A stretch of 64,000 nt of DNA, from assembly GCA_036365515.1 (NCBI GenBank), contig CM070876.1:136359894-136423893 (forward strand). The letters are read 5' to 3'. Origin of the DNA: Torymus aiolomorphi (Eukaryota; Arthropoda; Insecta; Hymenoptera; Torymidae). Positions 10,429 through 20,454 of this stretch are shown piece after piece. Every line of letters begins with the position of its first letter. The first letter of the stretch is position 1. Under the pieces are notes generated by a model, which worked only from the letters and a program-made list of their open reading frames with translations, made no database searches and had not been told where the DNA came from. The translations under genes were made by a program, and so were the position numbers.

Positions 10429-13080
10429 GCGTTATATCTCGAAAAGTATATTTTTAATATTTCTTTTACCATTTAGATCCAAAGCTGCGTATTTTTTACG
10501 TAGGAAATGATATTTTCCAAAAAGTGTCCAAGATGTTTTCTGCTAGAAATAGAACGCGAGAGTAGACGCACGGTGCTGAAAAGACGGTTCCTACGCTCGG
10601 TACCGCGCGGCACGGAATCATTCATTTTTCATTCGATAGGTGGCGTCCACACTTTTCAAACTGTATGTAAATCATCACGTCGAAAGTATATAATTACCAT
10701 AACTTTTTATCTTTTTCCTCTTCGAATTTTTTCGAATTTCTTGTCAATAGCAGTTAAACAATTTGATTTCCTTGCGATTTTTGTGCATTTGATTATTAAA
10801 TAATTGGTGACTCTTGATTTCAATATTTTTGCTTTCTCAAAGAGAAAGTTTTCCATTTTTGTTTATTATAGCAATTAAAATGGATTCATCTTGGAACTTG
10901 AAATGCATAAATCCTTTAAATAAAAATGATCACCCTGCATCTAAAAATTTGTCTGACTTTCCAACACTTTTCAGAAGCGAATACCCTTTAGTACCTGAAA
11001 ATGCTAAAATATGTTCAACCTGTCGACGCCAAATTTATAAACAGAAATCAAGTTTATCTCCATCTGATGCTAAAAAAGCTAAAACAGTGTGTGATGATGA
11101 ATGTCACAAAGCTGGTATTGCAGTTCTCGAACAACTAAAGAAAAAAATTTCTGAGTCAACAAATAAGCAAGAGAGAATTCAGCTATTCACTCTCGCGCCG
11201 AAGTTTTGGTCTCGTAGGGACTTGATGCGAGAATTAGATTGCAGTGAACGGGAAGTTCGCGAAGCGAAAGATTTGGTAGCGAAGAGCGGAGTATTTTCAA
11301 TACCTGCAAAGAAACGTGGTAAACTACTTCCAGATGATACTGTAAAATCTGTAAAAAGTTTTTATGAGAGAGATGATATAAGCCAAATCATGCCAGGTTT
11401 AAAAGATTATGCATCTATTAAACAGAGCAATGACGAAAGAGAACATGTTCAAAAAAGATTACTGCTTGGTAATTTAAATGAGCTGTATAATTTATATAAA
11501 AAAGAAAGTGAATGCGTTAATATTGGTTTTACTAAATTTACAGAATTGAGGCCACCACATTGTGTTTTAGCTGGGAGTAACGGTACACATAATGTATGCG
11601 TGTGTATGCATCACGAAAATGTGAAGCTCATGCTAAGTGCTATGGACATAGAAAATTTAACTAAAGACACTCAATTGCCTCTTAAAAACAACCACGATTG
11701 CATCCAAGCAATTGTGTGTAATGATGTACACGATAGATGCTATTTGGGTGACTGTTTGGATTGCCCCAATATGTCTATATTATGAAAACATTTGCTTGAA
11801 TGTTTTGATGAAAATAATATTTTTCAAATCGAGTATTAATCATGGTTTCAAACAGATAGGTGTACAATAGCTTTCAAAACTGTAAATGTGCACGAATTTC
11901 TGGGCAAACTGGGGGAAAAATTAATAAAATTAAAAACTCACGATTTTTTCGCTAAGAAGACTTTTTGTAAAGAACGTAAAAAGCAATCTTTAAGAAGAAG
12001 GATTTCTCGTGTGTTGCGATTTCGCAGAAAATTATGCTTTCGTTATACAAAATTCTACACAGTCCTTCCACTGGAATAATAACCAGGCAACAGTTTTAAC
12101 AATTGTAGTGTACTATAAACAAAATAATGAACTCAAACATTAGTAATTTCCGACAATTAAAATCATGATAACATAGCCGTTTATGAATATCAAAAAATTG
12201 TAATATCTTACCTTAAAACTAATTTTGCAGTCAAGAAAGTTTATTATTTGACTGATGGAGCAGATCAGCATTTTAAGAATAAATCAAATTTTCAAAATCT
12301 TCTTTTTCACGAGAAAGATTTTGGAGTTACTGCTGAGTGGCATTTTTATGCCACAGCACATGGCAAAGGTGCGTGCGATGGTATAGCCGCGAACCTAAAA
12401 CGAGGTGCAAAACGAGCTAGTCTACAAGTTTCTTCTAGTAATCATATTTTAATGCCAAAAGAGCTATACAACTGGGCTAAAGATTACTGCAAACAAACCA
12501 AAGTTTTTTATAGCAGTAAAGCATCGTATGGAGAAACGGTTTTGAAACTAAAACCAAGACTGGACAAGGCTAAATCTATACCAGCCACGTTACAATACCA
12601 TGCTATTATTCCGATAGGTGAAAGTACATTGAAGCTCAAAAAAACCTTTCTGAATTCAGAGTATAAAATCTTCCCGAAAAAAACTGCGAAACTAAACAAA
12701 AAAATATTATCTACACTGAAAAAGAAACGTAAGTACAACAGTTACCATATTGCTGTTAATTTTGAAATTTTATTATTTTATAAAATAATTGATAAAATAT
12801 TACTCCATGCATTATTAAGAATCCAGAATAATAGGTAAAGAATTAAAGATTATAAAAGGTTATTATATAGGCAACGAGGCGGGTGCAGTCCGCGCGCTGT
12901 ACCGCGTAGTACCGAGCGCAGGAAAGGCGGTGCGTCCACTCTTTCGCGTTCTATATCTCGCAGAAAACATCTTGGGCACTCTTTGGAAAATATCCTTTCC
13001 TACGTAAAAAATACTCAGCTTTCGATCTAGAGGGTCAACAAAAATATTGAAAATATCGTTTTCAAGATATAACACGTTTT
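10429..13080 (+). mobile_element. DNA transposon with long inverted ends, superfamily unassigned
   Basis: The left end from cgcgttatatctcg through tacgtaggaaatgatatttt (about 10429-10600) is matched in inverse by the right end (about 12900-13080). Both ends carry the block gtaggaaaggatattttc, the ccaagatgttttctg block and the agaacgcgagagtagacgc block. It encodes one broken transposase-like frame. I could not define a target duplication because the outer edges are uncertain by tens of bases. Confidence 0.7.
10880..12838 (+). pseudogene. Transposase-like protein, broken
   Basis: The ATG at 10880 opens a cysteine-bearing N-terminal region (CSTCRRQIYK, then a later CHKAG). A block follows that I recognise from repeated uncharacterised insect proteins (FWSRRDLMRELDCSEREVRE). 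Further on come CDFAENYAF (about 12018, after a frameshift), LTDGADQHFKNKSNFQNL (about 12245) and the signature HGKGACDG (about 12360). The acidic residues in the first two blocks could be part of a DDE/D site; that is inference. In-frame stops lie at 11783 and near 11836, with frame changes near 12000 and 12160. The last 100 bases run into the inverted end, and a gtaagt at 12729 may be a splice donor, so the true C-terminus is uncertain. Confidence 0.7.
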
Positions 13081-13299
13081 GTACTTTTTGAAGGTGAAAA
13101 TGGAAAATTTCGAGAAAACTGCCTACACCATTGGAAAGCTGAGGAAAAAATACATTGGATATGCTTATCATAAAATTTTTTCAAGTACATTTCAGTATCT
13201 TAAACATGCGCTGGAAACAGCACGATTTGGCGCTCGCGCGCCGCGCTGGGGCAGTTGACATGAAACGCCTCATATATACTATACATATAGGAACGATAC
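13081..13299. other. Short spacer, nothing recognised
   Basis: Non-coding sequence between the transposon end and the gypsy fragment. It has a GC-rich patch (gcgctcgcgcgccgcgctgg) near 13230. Confidence 0.5.
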
Positions 13300-13529
13300 A
13301 TTAATTTGGAGGAAGCTACGTGCCAATGAATTGGCAGCGGGTTTTTCAAACAGAACGAGCGAAGTTCCACAGTTTGGAACTGGAAGTGTTAACGATTATT
13401 TATGCGTTGAGAAGATTTAGAATATACTTACACGGCATTAAGCTGAAAAATGTCACAGATTATAATTCGCTTACATTAGCTTTAAAGAAAAAGGAAATTA
13501 ACCCGAGAATTGAAAGGTGGGCTCTTGAG
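13300..13529 (+). pseudogene. Ty3/gypsy RNase H fragment
   Basis: The frame reads through KFHSLELEVLTIIYALRRF, the RNase H core containing the conserved glutamate. It continues with the HGIKLKNVTDYNSL block, in which the expected catalytic aspartate is kept, and the KKKEINPRIERWALE block at the RNase H end. The ATG at 13320 is internal to the domain, so it is not a real start. The sequence ends at the Polinton insertion. Confidence 0.85.
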
Positions 13530-13773
13530 AGTAGGTAAGATATGGGGATTCGGGCGTAGTTACCCTCTGTGCTGGCACTCGATCGGTAAGGTAGAGTGTT
13601 ACCTTACCGAAAGACGGTAATTGCAGGGTGGTTGATAACCCAACATTACCCGCAATCCCAACATTACCCGCAATCGATAACCCAAATCTACCTTACCAAC
13701 AGAGCAGAATATTATATAGGCTGTTAACCCAATTTAAAAAATTTGAATTTCGCGCCGAGAGTGTAGTTCCGCG
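13530..13773 (+). repeat. Polinton left terminal inverted repeat
   Basis: Starts agtaggtaag and ends near gttccgcg, matching the inverse of 29849-30072. It contains repeated blocks such as acattacccgcaatc and ctaccttaccaacagagcag. A block of about 57 bases (13674-13731) recurs directly just inside the repeat at 13771-13826. Confidence 0.9.
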
Positions 13774-14114
13774 ATAACCCAAATCTACCTTACCAACAGA
13801 GCAGAATATTATGGAGGCTGTTAACCCGAGTGCTGTCGGCAGGGTGGCTCAACTGTCGATAACCCAACTCTACCTCACCTGCAATCAATAACCCCCAACC
13901 TTACCGGCAGAGCACTCTACCGGCAGTCTAAATTTTTATTTTAATCTTTTATAATTGTCATGTTGAGGTATAGAATTGGTATTCGTGGAATACTTTTGAG
14001 AATATTTTTTTCATTTTGAATCCTCTTTTTTCTCCTGTTCAATAAGAGAAGCGTTTGAACTTGAGCTTTGACCCGTCTTGTACGATGTCTGGGACACGAA
14101 TGAAGCATCTACTT

Positions 14115-14597
14115 CTAATCCATAGATGTCTTGCAATTTTCATAGAATTTTTTTAGAAGTTTGACGTTATGAAGTGCACAGTTGATTTTGTAGGCACCCT
14201 TGTGGTGTGGAAAAACTCTCACAAGCTTGATCTTGTCCAGCGGTGGAAAACCCGTCTCCGAAATATTACGAACGTTGAATTTGAAACGTTCGAGACATTT
14301 TTTCTTTTTTTCTTGATGGAGCCCATAACAAGTACTTGAGTAGCATCGTGTAGATATTCTCGAAGAACACTTCCGATGTCGGTGTAGGGACGGTCTCCTG
14401 AATTCCAAGAAATACCATGATAGAACTGCTTCAACCAACTATTTTCGCCCTTATACTTATCGATGAGCCGTTTCCAAGGAAAAGGTTCCTTGAAGAGAAA
14501 GATCAGAGGTTGGTCGTCATCATGCAACGGAACTATTGCCAATTTATTGAAAACGAAATCATTACCGGGCTGTTTGCATATCGACGATGTACTTCAT
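14115..14597 (-). pseudogene. Polinton small conserved protein, left copy
   Basis: The ATG at 14597 opens MKYIVDMQ. After a frameshift the frame continues NDFVFNKLAIVPL, FLFKEPFPWKRL, WLKQFYHGISWNSGDRPY and, after a second shift in the A-rich run near 14305, INCALHNVKLLKKF. The same order of blocks occurs at 27230-27770, so the two are paralogues. I know related proteins as repeated uncharacterised insect genes but know no function. The frame begins 12 bases beyond the capsid stop, so the genes are tightly packed. Confidence 0.65.
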
Positions 14598-14608
14598 TTT
14601 TAGCTTTG

Positions 14609-15883
14609 TTACACCACCACTGTCGGGAGTATACTGAATGTCGTATTCTCGGAAATTTCGACGAGTATCTTCAAGTCTCCGCTAACAGGATTGTACTGAA
14701 CAATGCGATCGTGCAAAATGAGACAGTATGCTGATGTTACAGCGGGAAAATTATCTCTCGCTTCGAATTCTAAACGAACGTCGACGGGTGCACTCTTCAG
14801 AGATTCGTTCTGCTTAGAGCAATCGATGACGATGAGTGGCGCGTGAGTGAGATAGTTGATCTTTTTTAACATAGGCTCGGAATCTTTACCATAGTATGAC
14901 TTCTGAAAATTGGCATACATATCGTATAGTACGGCATATTGATCACATGTTATATCTAGATTGAGGTTTCCATATGAATAGTATTGTGAATTGAGAAAGA
15001 GTTTTACATTGCTGATATTGCAGTGATCGAAGCGACTAGCGTTCGTATCTCTCTGACCTTTTTGATCCGTGTGGAAGGTGAGAATAACGAAGCGAGGTTT
15101 CTCCAGCAGGTTGGATGTTTTAACAGTCTACACATCTTTCGACGTAGTTGGTACAAGTGGATACTTAAACAACTCCCACGCGGAAAAACTCATGGTAATT
15201 GATCGATCCTTTTCTATGAAGCCGAGTAAACGAATTTTATGTTTGGCCGCAACCACAACACAGGGCATGAGCCATTCAACACGATTGAGTACAATTTTGA
15301 ATTCTTCGTATACTTGCGCCACATGTGTTTGCTTAACGGCATTCAAATTATTCCTCGATCTGGTGAGTATGAGCTCATGCTTCGTGTTGATCACTATTTT
15401 GCGATAGTCTTCGGTAAAACCTATAATCATACTCAGAGGGATGGACACATCGAAGTAGCCATCATCGTTACACATCTTCAACGTTCCCTCAACGTCGAGC
15501 CAACCAGTATTCTCCATTATCCAATTTTGACAGGGATTGAGTGATACCAAGCCTTTCATCAGACTCGTTAAGTCTACATTTTTACATCTATCGATTTCGA
15601 TGGCATTGATCTCATAAAGAATTTCTTCGAACAAGTGACAGATGGCGTTGTTAACAAGCTTTGTTCTTTGTACAACACTTCCATCAGTTTTAGTCAGTCT
15701 TCCCCATACATATAGCGAGCTGTGAGACGGTAGAAGGCACAAATCTTGATGTTGAATAGATATACGTATTTCATCGCTGTTCTTGAAAGCAGAAGACGTG
15801 TAGGGTTGATGCGCATGAATTTCATAGTGCGCCACCGATTCGTCAAATTCAACGGCTGTCTGAATCTTCAAAACTTCTTCCAT
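14609..15883 (-). pseudogene. Polinton major capsid protein (double jelly-roll), one stop
   Basis: The start is the ATG at 15883 (MEEVLKIQTAVEFDESVAHY). An in-frame ATG at 15913 exists but lies outside the conserved region. Diagnostic blocks are HQPYTSSAFKNSDEIRI, LVNNAICHLFEEILYEINAI, LTSLMKGLVSLNP and GFTEDYRKIVINTKHELIL. The C-terminal half has SRFDHCNISNVKLFLNSQYY and YDMYANFQKSYYGK. These match the Polinton major capsid family, predicted to fold as an adenovirus-hexon-like double jelly-roll. The 424-codon frame is open except for one TAG at 15128-15130 where the family has tryptophan. A TATA box lies upstream at 16036-16042. Confidence 0.88.
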
Positions 15884-16035
15884 TATTCTTTCGCATACAA
15901 CAGAAAAATACACACGTTATCCTCCACCAGGATCGCGGATTCTTAATCCCAAGTTTTCTAAGAACTGAAGGCTATAACGTATTAGAGCTTTGACTGCTCG
16001 TTGATGAGGGATCATTGGCCGCCATGACGGCCTGC

Positions 16036-16042
16036 TTATATA
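16036..16042 (-). promoter_or_regulatory. TATA box for the major capsid gene
   Basis: On the minus strand the sequence is ggtatataagcagg. It lies between the minor-capsid stop (16078) and the major-capsid ATG (15883), about 150 bases upstream. The same gtatataag core is found upstream of other genes in this element. Confidence 0.55.
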
Positions 16043-16077
16043 CCCTCTTCTCACCTTACTTCTATAAACAACACCCA

Positions 16078-16756
16078 TCAATCTTGCTTTATGTGAAGCC
16101 TAATTGTTACAATTTCTCCACGAAAATTCACCAAATTTCCGTCTTGATCCATACGCACTTGTAAATGGTCAATAGTCTTGACTGTGATTGGCAGATAGAT
16201 GACTTGCGATGGAACCTCGATTATTTTATACGCTGGTGGTACAGCCGGAAAGAATTCATGTATCTTGTGCACTCTTCGCTCGTTTGTATAGGCGTCAACT
16301 GTCACGTTGCACTCTCAAAGCATTAATTTTGAGAATCCTCATGGGTAGATCGAAACTGTAAGTGATGTTTGGTTCGAGAATGCCTTGAGCGAAACCCAAC
16401 AACTTACCTATGGAATCCTGCAGTCGAAAATAAGCTTGATGAGTACACTTGATTTCACTGCGTAGTGTGTTGTTATTTGGCTTTATACTGATTAGTATGC
16501 CTTTGGGTGAGAGAAATTCATGTAAATAGCTCTCTATGTCCTCGATTTCATAACTACCAGTAGGCAAAATAACTATCTCCTTATCCACGTAAAACCTATT
16601 ATTATCCTCATCGATGTTAGGTATGGAGTTGAAAGATCAAAGTTCTACCAGACCGAGAACATAGCTCTTATTTCGTGAGAGTTCAATTGGAGGAAAGTAT
16701 TGTGCTTCGAGTAGCACCGAAGTACCCGAAAGACTCAAATTCAGTGAATCAGCCAT
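16078..16756 (-). pseudogene. Polinton minor capsid (penton-like) protein, broken
   Basis: The ATG at 16756 opens MADSLNLSLSGTSVLLEAQY, followed by FPPIELSRNKSYVLGLVEL. After a stop at 16637 come DKEIVILPTGSYEIEDIESY, SIKPNNNTLRSEIKC and DSIGKLLGFAQGILEPNI. After a frameshift near 16300 come VHKIHEFFPAVPPAYKIIEV and VNFRGEIVTIRLHIK. These are the hallmarks of the single jelly-roll minor capsid protein that neighbours the major capsid in Polintons. An alternative ATG at 16840 is less likely because that stretch overlaps the protease 3' end. Confidence 0.85.
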
Positions 16757-16788
16757 GATATAGAGAATGCGCAGTTTTCCCTCACCCC

Positions 16789-16795
16789 TTATATA
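16789..16795 (-). promoter_or_regulatory. TATA box for the minor capsid gene, overlapping the protease stop
   Basis: The minus-strand sequence cgtatataagg is at once the last codons and TAA stop of the protease and a TATA box about 35 bases upstream of the minor-capsid ATG. Confidence 0.55.
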
Positions 16796-17580
16796 CGTTT
16801 GAGACTGTTGCACGGAAACTGTAAACATAAATGTCCACAATTGTATGTGTCGAAATTCTGATACCTCTTGTGATTATACTTGACTCTGTCAAGTCCGAGA
16901 TACAACATCAAAACGAGAGGAGGTTGAGGATCGCCAAAGCTATCAAAGTATACAACGTCTTTACCTCGTTTTCAATAAGCTACCCAATGTGTTTCGGGGC
17001 CGCTTACATCATCAAGATTGATTATGGCTGACTCGCGATAATGTGGACCACTAGATGGCAGTGCGTCTTGCATAAACACACCACGAAAATTTGGAATTTC
17101 TTACAGCTTTGCATACTTGAGCAAATCATGCTCGATGAGAGCATGATCGGGCAGTTTTACTTCGAAGTATCTTTTTTTTAAACTCCTGTAAGGCTAAGTA
17201 CCCAGCCCCGTCTTGTGTGATTTTAGATACAATCTATTACCTCCATTCTCCATAACTCTATTGTGTCCCTGACTCTCCTCTAACTGCGACTTTGCAGCTT
17301 GAGAATCGTTAACAGCTTTCGCGATTTCAGCAGCCCCACCTGCAAAAACGCCAGCAGCGCTCAAACCGGCAAACAGAGGAATGAGAAATGGTAGAAAGCC
17401 ACCTACTTTTGTGGGCACTGGTAGTATTCGTGGAATAATGATGTTTTGCTTACCCTCAGATTTCTTGACTGCCTCACGAGCACCCTTTAGAGCAGATTTG
17501 ATGACCTTCTTAGCACATTTTCCCGTGACCATAGATTTCTTGGCCATTTTGTCAGCGTTTTTCTGCATGGGCAGACACAA
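16789..17580 (-). pseudogene. Polinton pVI-like domain fused to adenain-type cysteine protease, three stops
   Basis: Reading left from 17580, the N-terminal part is basic (KKSMVTGKCAKKVIKSALK). It is followed by a hydrophobic segment (VGGFLPFLIPLFAGLSAAG) and a glycine/alanine-rich stretch, as in pVI/pX-like virion proteins. In the same frame, after a TAG at 17194, the protease follows: LPDHALIEHDLLKYAK, IPNFRGVFM, ESAIINLDD, the histidine block GPETHWVAY, YFDSFGDPQPP and the cysteine block DTYNCGHLCLQF. Two further stops lie near 17104 and 17000. The catalytic His and Cys contexts are kept. One open frame covering both parts (264 codons) suggests the living gene was a fusion. The start could instead be 17568 or 17547. 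Confidence 0.8.
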
Positions 17581-17872
17581 GAATGTGGATTGTTTCTATC
17601 TCTGACAGTCGTATGCTCACATACCAAAGCAGCTGGTACGAGATAATGTTAATTTGTTGGCAATATTTCGACAAGACAACATGAATCTCAAACATGTGTA
17701 CCATTATCAGGTTAATTCAGATATGAGTTTTACACGATTCAAAGATTTGTGCTCAAAGTACTGGGGAGATGGCGGGCATAGATTTCTCGTGATCTACAAA
17801 GACAGGCGCATAAACGGTGGGAGATATAGAAAGGGTTTCGACTGTTTTGCTATAAATACAGGATGGATGTAG
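17560..17872 (+). pseudogene. C-terminal fragment of Polinton packaging ATPase
   Basis: The frame reads CMGRHKNVDCFYL, a TGA in the place of cysteine, then QSYAHIPKQLVRDNVNLLAI, FRQDNMNLKHVYHY and a final GGRYRKGFDCF before the stop at 17870. I recognise this as the end of the FtsK/HerA-type packaging ATPase of insect Polintons. The Walker A and B regions are absent: upstream of about 17560 the sequence is the protease gene on the other strand, so roughly the first half has been deleted. The last codons contain the TATA box of the next gene. Confidence 0.6.
17851..17858 (+). promoter_or_regulatory. TATA box inside the ATPase 3' end
   Basis: gctataaatacagg is a strong TATA match about 53 bases upstream of the ATG at 17911, while still inside the ATPase reading frame. 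Confidence 0.5.
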
Positions 17873-17910
17873 ATGTCTACAGTCACTCGTTGAACGTTGA
17901 ACTGTCAATA

Positions 17911-18765
17911 TGTCTGAATTTTGACGAGAGAAGAATGTCCTCCACCAGCTTGTTAAAGCTAGGGATGCTATTCGACACAAATACAATTTGTTGAAGCTTT
18001 CAAAAGACAATGTGAAGCGAGTGTTGGGAGAAACTTTTCGACCAATCGTTGAGCCGCTTGAAAAGCTCGTAACAAGCATTGAGTAGAGCTGTTAAACACG
18101 ATGAAAAACGCGATGAAAAGTATATCAAACGCGATGAAGAGTATGATGATATGCAAGATGATACATTGCAAGCAGCAGACACGTCTTTTGAATCAGCTAC
18201 GAGCAATGATGAAAGCAATAATAGATACTTGCAAATGCTCAGTCAAGATCGATATATAGACAAAGTTTATGGTGTACTCAAAGAGAATGGACGATTCATG
18301 ATTGGAAATTCCCCTATAGACTTGGACGGTAGCTATATTGATGTGAACGGGGAGAAGTATGAATTACTCATCACAAAGCAGCTCACCGAAAGTCAAATTA
18401 CTAATACTGATATGGAGAATTATCGAAAAATACTTGAAGCATCGTCAGCACACAAGAAACGCTACGATAGTAACGAAAAAATTCGTTCTCACAATAGCAA
18501 CAAATTCAAATACAACATTGCTCCCATGTTTGAGAAACAAAGTGCGGGTCTACTGCGCTATAAGTTGACAAGAATGAATACGACTATGCACTATGTATAT
18601 TGGGATAATCCGAACGAGCTGGTGGAACGTTTGAGATTACTCATAGCTGAACAATCAGCTGGCAATTCCAGTCACGTGAACGAGATTCACTCGATAATTG
18701 ACGCATTGCGCGAGGGAGGGTATATTATTAGACGAATCTTCTCTCTCTTCTCAGTATCAGAATGA
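17911..18765 (+). pseudogene. Conserved Polinton protein of unknown function, broken
   Basis: The ATG at 17911 opens MSEF, a TGA, then REKNVLHQLVKARDAIRHKY and LSKDNVKRVLGETFRPI. A frameshift near 18075 precedes a charged KHDEKRDEKYIKRDEEYDDM segment, probably a coiled coil. The C-terminal part has DLDGSYIDVNGEKYELL, NYRKILEASSAHKKRYD, VYWDNPNELVERLRLLIAE and NEIHSIIDALREGGYI. The last blocks are highly conserved in insect Polinton copies I know, but I know no assigned activity. Its stop overlaps the next start as ATGA at 18762-18765. Confidence 0.7.
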
Positions 18766-19103
18766 GTGTCGATGTGTTCGGATGTAAACTGGAGCAAAGC
18801 TCCAGTAGAGGCCCACCTGGGGCAGATTACAAACTCACCGTCGATAGTCAATACGACGTTGATAGCAAACGACTCTGCAACGTAGCACAGCCGAAACAGT
18901 TAAATGAGGTAGTCAATTTGGACACTTTGCAAATGGAATTACGCAGTGTATACTAAGTTACTGCTCGTTTACGTAGCGATCTTGATGTCTTAGAGTCAGT
19001 CATTGACACTCACAGAACCGATATCGATAAAAAGCTGGAAGAACTTTTCGCAGAAATTCAAGCTATAAAAGAGGCAATATACGAGCCGTGGATTACCGAA
19101 TGA
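18762..19103 (+). pseudogene. Small Polinton protein with RGPPG segment, one stop
   Basis: It starts MSVDVFGCKLEQSSSRGPPG and continues ADYKLTVDSQYDVDSKRLCN. An in-frame TAA at 18954 interrupts it, then a heptad-like tail (LRSDLDVLESVIDTHRTDID, KKLEELFAEIQAIKEAIYE) runs to TGA at 19101. A short head followed by a coiled coil could suit a fibre-like or scaffold role; that is inference only. The four-base ATGA overlap with the upstream gene suggests coupled translation or shared transcription. Confidence 0.6.
19064..19070 (+). promoter_or_regulatory. TATA box for the integrase gene
   Basis: caagctataaaagagg lies inside the coiled-coil tail of the upstream gene, about 50 bases before the integrase ATG at 19119. 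Confidence 0.5.
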
Positions 19104-19118
19104 AACGATATTCGAACT

Positions 19119-20032
19119 ATGGAGCAAAAAATGAAAGTAGTGGTGGATCAGTCGCACAAGCCCGCTCGTCGCAACTATCTACGTCGAAAATACGATATTC
19201 GTGGTATGGACGAAACGTTTCAAGTTGATCTAGTGGAAATGCAATCATATGCGCGACAAAACAAAGGCTACAGGTAAATGCTGACTGTTATCGGTGTATT
19301 TTCCAAATACTAATGGGCAATTCCTGTGAAAAAGAAAACAGGTGAAGATGTAGCAGCAGCTATGAAGTCTGTATTGCGCAAAAGTGGTCGAGTGCTGAAG
19401 AATCTCCATAACGATAGAGGAAAGGAATTCTACAACAAGAAATTCGAAAGCCTCATGACGAAGTACAAGATAAATCTCTACTCGACGTACAGCAATCTCA
19501 AAGCCTCGATATGCAAATGCTTCAATCGAACGTTGAAGAATGAGATGTCGAAGAAATTCAGTCTACGTGGTAACTACAAGTGGTTGGATATCTTACCCGA
19601 TTTGTTGACAGCTTACAATGAAAGAAAACACAGAACAACTGGAATGAAGCCGAAAGATGTGACAAAGAATAGTAGCATGAGACAGAAATTTGCTGGTGAA
19701 ATGTATAAAAAGAAGCCTAAATTCCAAGTCGGTGACAAGGTACATGTGAGCAGCGTCAAACAAGGTTTCGAAAAAGGATATACACCCAACTGGTCAATCG
19801 AGATATTCAGCATAACAAAAGTAGCCGCTACAAACCCTGTTACTTACCATTTGAAGGATTATCGCGAATAGCCTATAAGTGGAGTTTTCTACGAAGAGGA
19901 ATTACAAAAGGTTAAGTATCCTGATGTGAATCTAGTGGAAAAATTCTGAAGAAACGGGGTAATGAAGTTTACGTTAAATGGCTCGGATTTGATAGTTCCC
20001 ACAACAGCTGGATTGATAAATCGAACTTGTAA
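19119..20032 (+). pseudogene. Polinton integrase with chromodomain, broken
   Basis: ATG at 19119. Blocks in order: HKPARRNYLRRKYDIRGMDE, then FQVDLVEM with the first catalytic Asp, the LHNDRGKEFYN block with the second Asp, and YSTYSNLKASICKCFNRTLK. In the last block the family has a catalytic Glu in CERFNR; here it is Lys. Then come GNYKWLDILPDLLTAYNERK, an SH3-like part (FQVGDKVHVS, GYTPNWSIEIF) and a C-terminal chromodomain (YVKWLGFDSSHNSWID). Stops lie at 19275, 19311 and 19869, with a frame change near 19940. It catalyses Polinton DNA integration in living copies; this one has lost the third acidic residue as well as its frame. Confidence 0.9.
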
Positions 20033-20046
20033 ATATTAAATAAATT

Positions 20047-20175
20047 TTTTTTTTTGGAAGTGATGAGAGCCCCAATCATCGCTCTCACCTGTGAGGCACA
20101 ATCATGAGCAGCTACCCCTCCATGAACTTCCTTTTTATTTTATTTTTTATTTTTTTTTTATACAATATTAAATTC
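20047..20175 (+). repeat. Polinton internal direct repeat with stem-loop, copy 1
   Basis: ggaagtgatgagagcccc through the pyrimidine-rich cttcctttttattttatttt to tacaatatta recurs at 28808-29095, interrupted there by a MITE. It contains the stem tgagagc (20064-20070) and gctctca (20081-20087). It sits between the convergent integrase and small-protein genes, so a 3'-end or termination role is plausible. Confidence 0.7.
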
Positions 20176-20454
20176 AACACCACTATTTTTACATGTTATA
20201 AAGAGCTTGAGTTTGTTGGCGGCCTCTGCCATGTTGTTGAACATATTGTCATCCTTCTCCAGTGCTGAACATACTCGGCTGGGCAGGAAGATCTGGAACC
20301 CTTCTTACAAGTTGGCAACATACTTGGGTCCATATTTGGTCTTGACGCGCCTCAATGTCATTACCATGAAGCTGTGATCGTGCTCCACGTCGGGCAGCTT
20401 CTTCGTCGGTAGAAAGCCTCCACGGGCAATTTTATTTATCGCTGATAGATCCAT
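20158..20454 (-). pseudogene. Small Polinton protein downstream of the polymerase, one stop
   Basis: 99 codons from ATG at 20454: MDLSAINKIARGGFLPTKKL, DHSFMVMTLRRVKTKYGPKY, then a TAA at 20305 in an otherwise open frame, QIFLPSRVCSALEKDD and AEAANKLKLFI to the stop at 20158. Similar short proteins follow the polymerase gene in insect Polintons. The alternation of aliphatic residues with a conserved basic patch recalls small single-strand DNA-binding proteins, but that is speculation. The ATG directly follows tttctctttctag, a good splice acceptor, so an upstream exon near 20520-20560 may exist. Confidence 0.5.
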
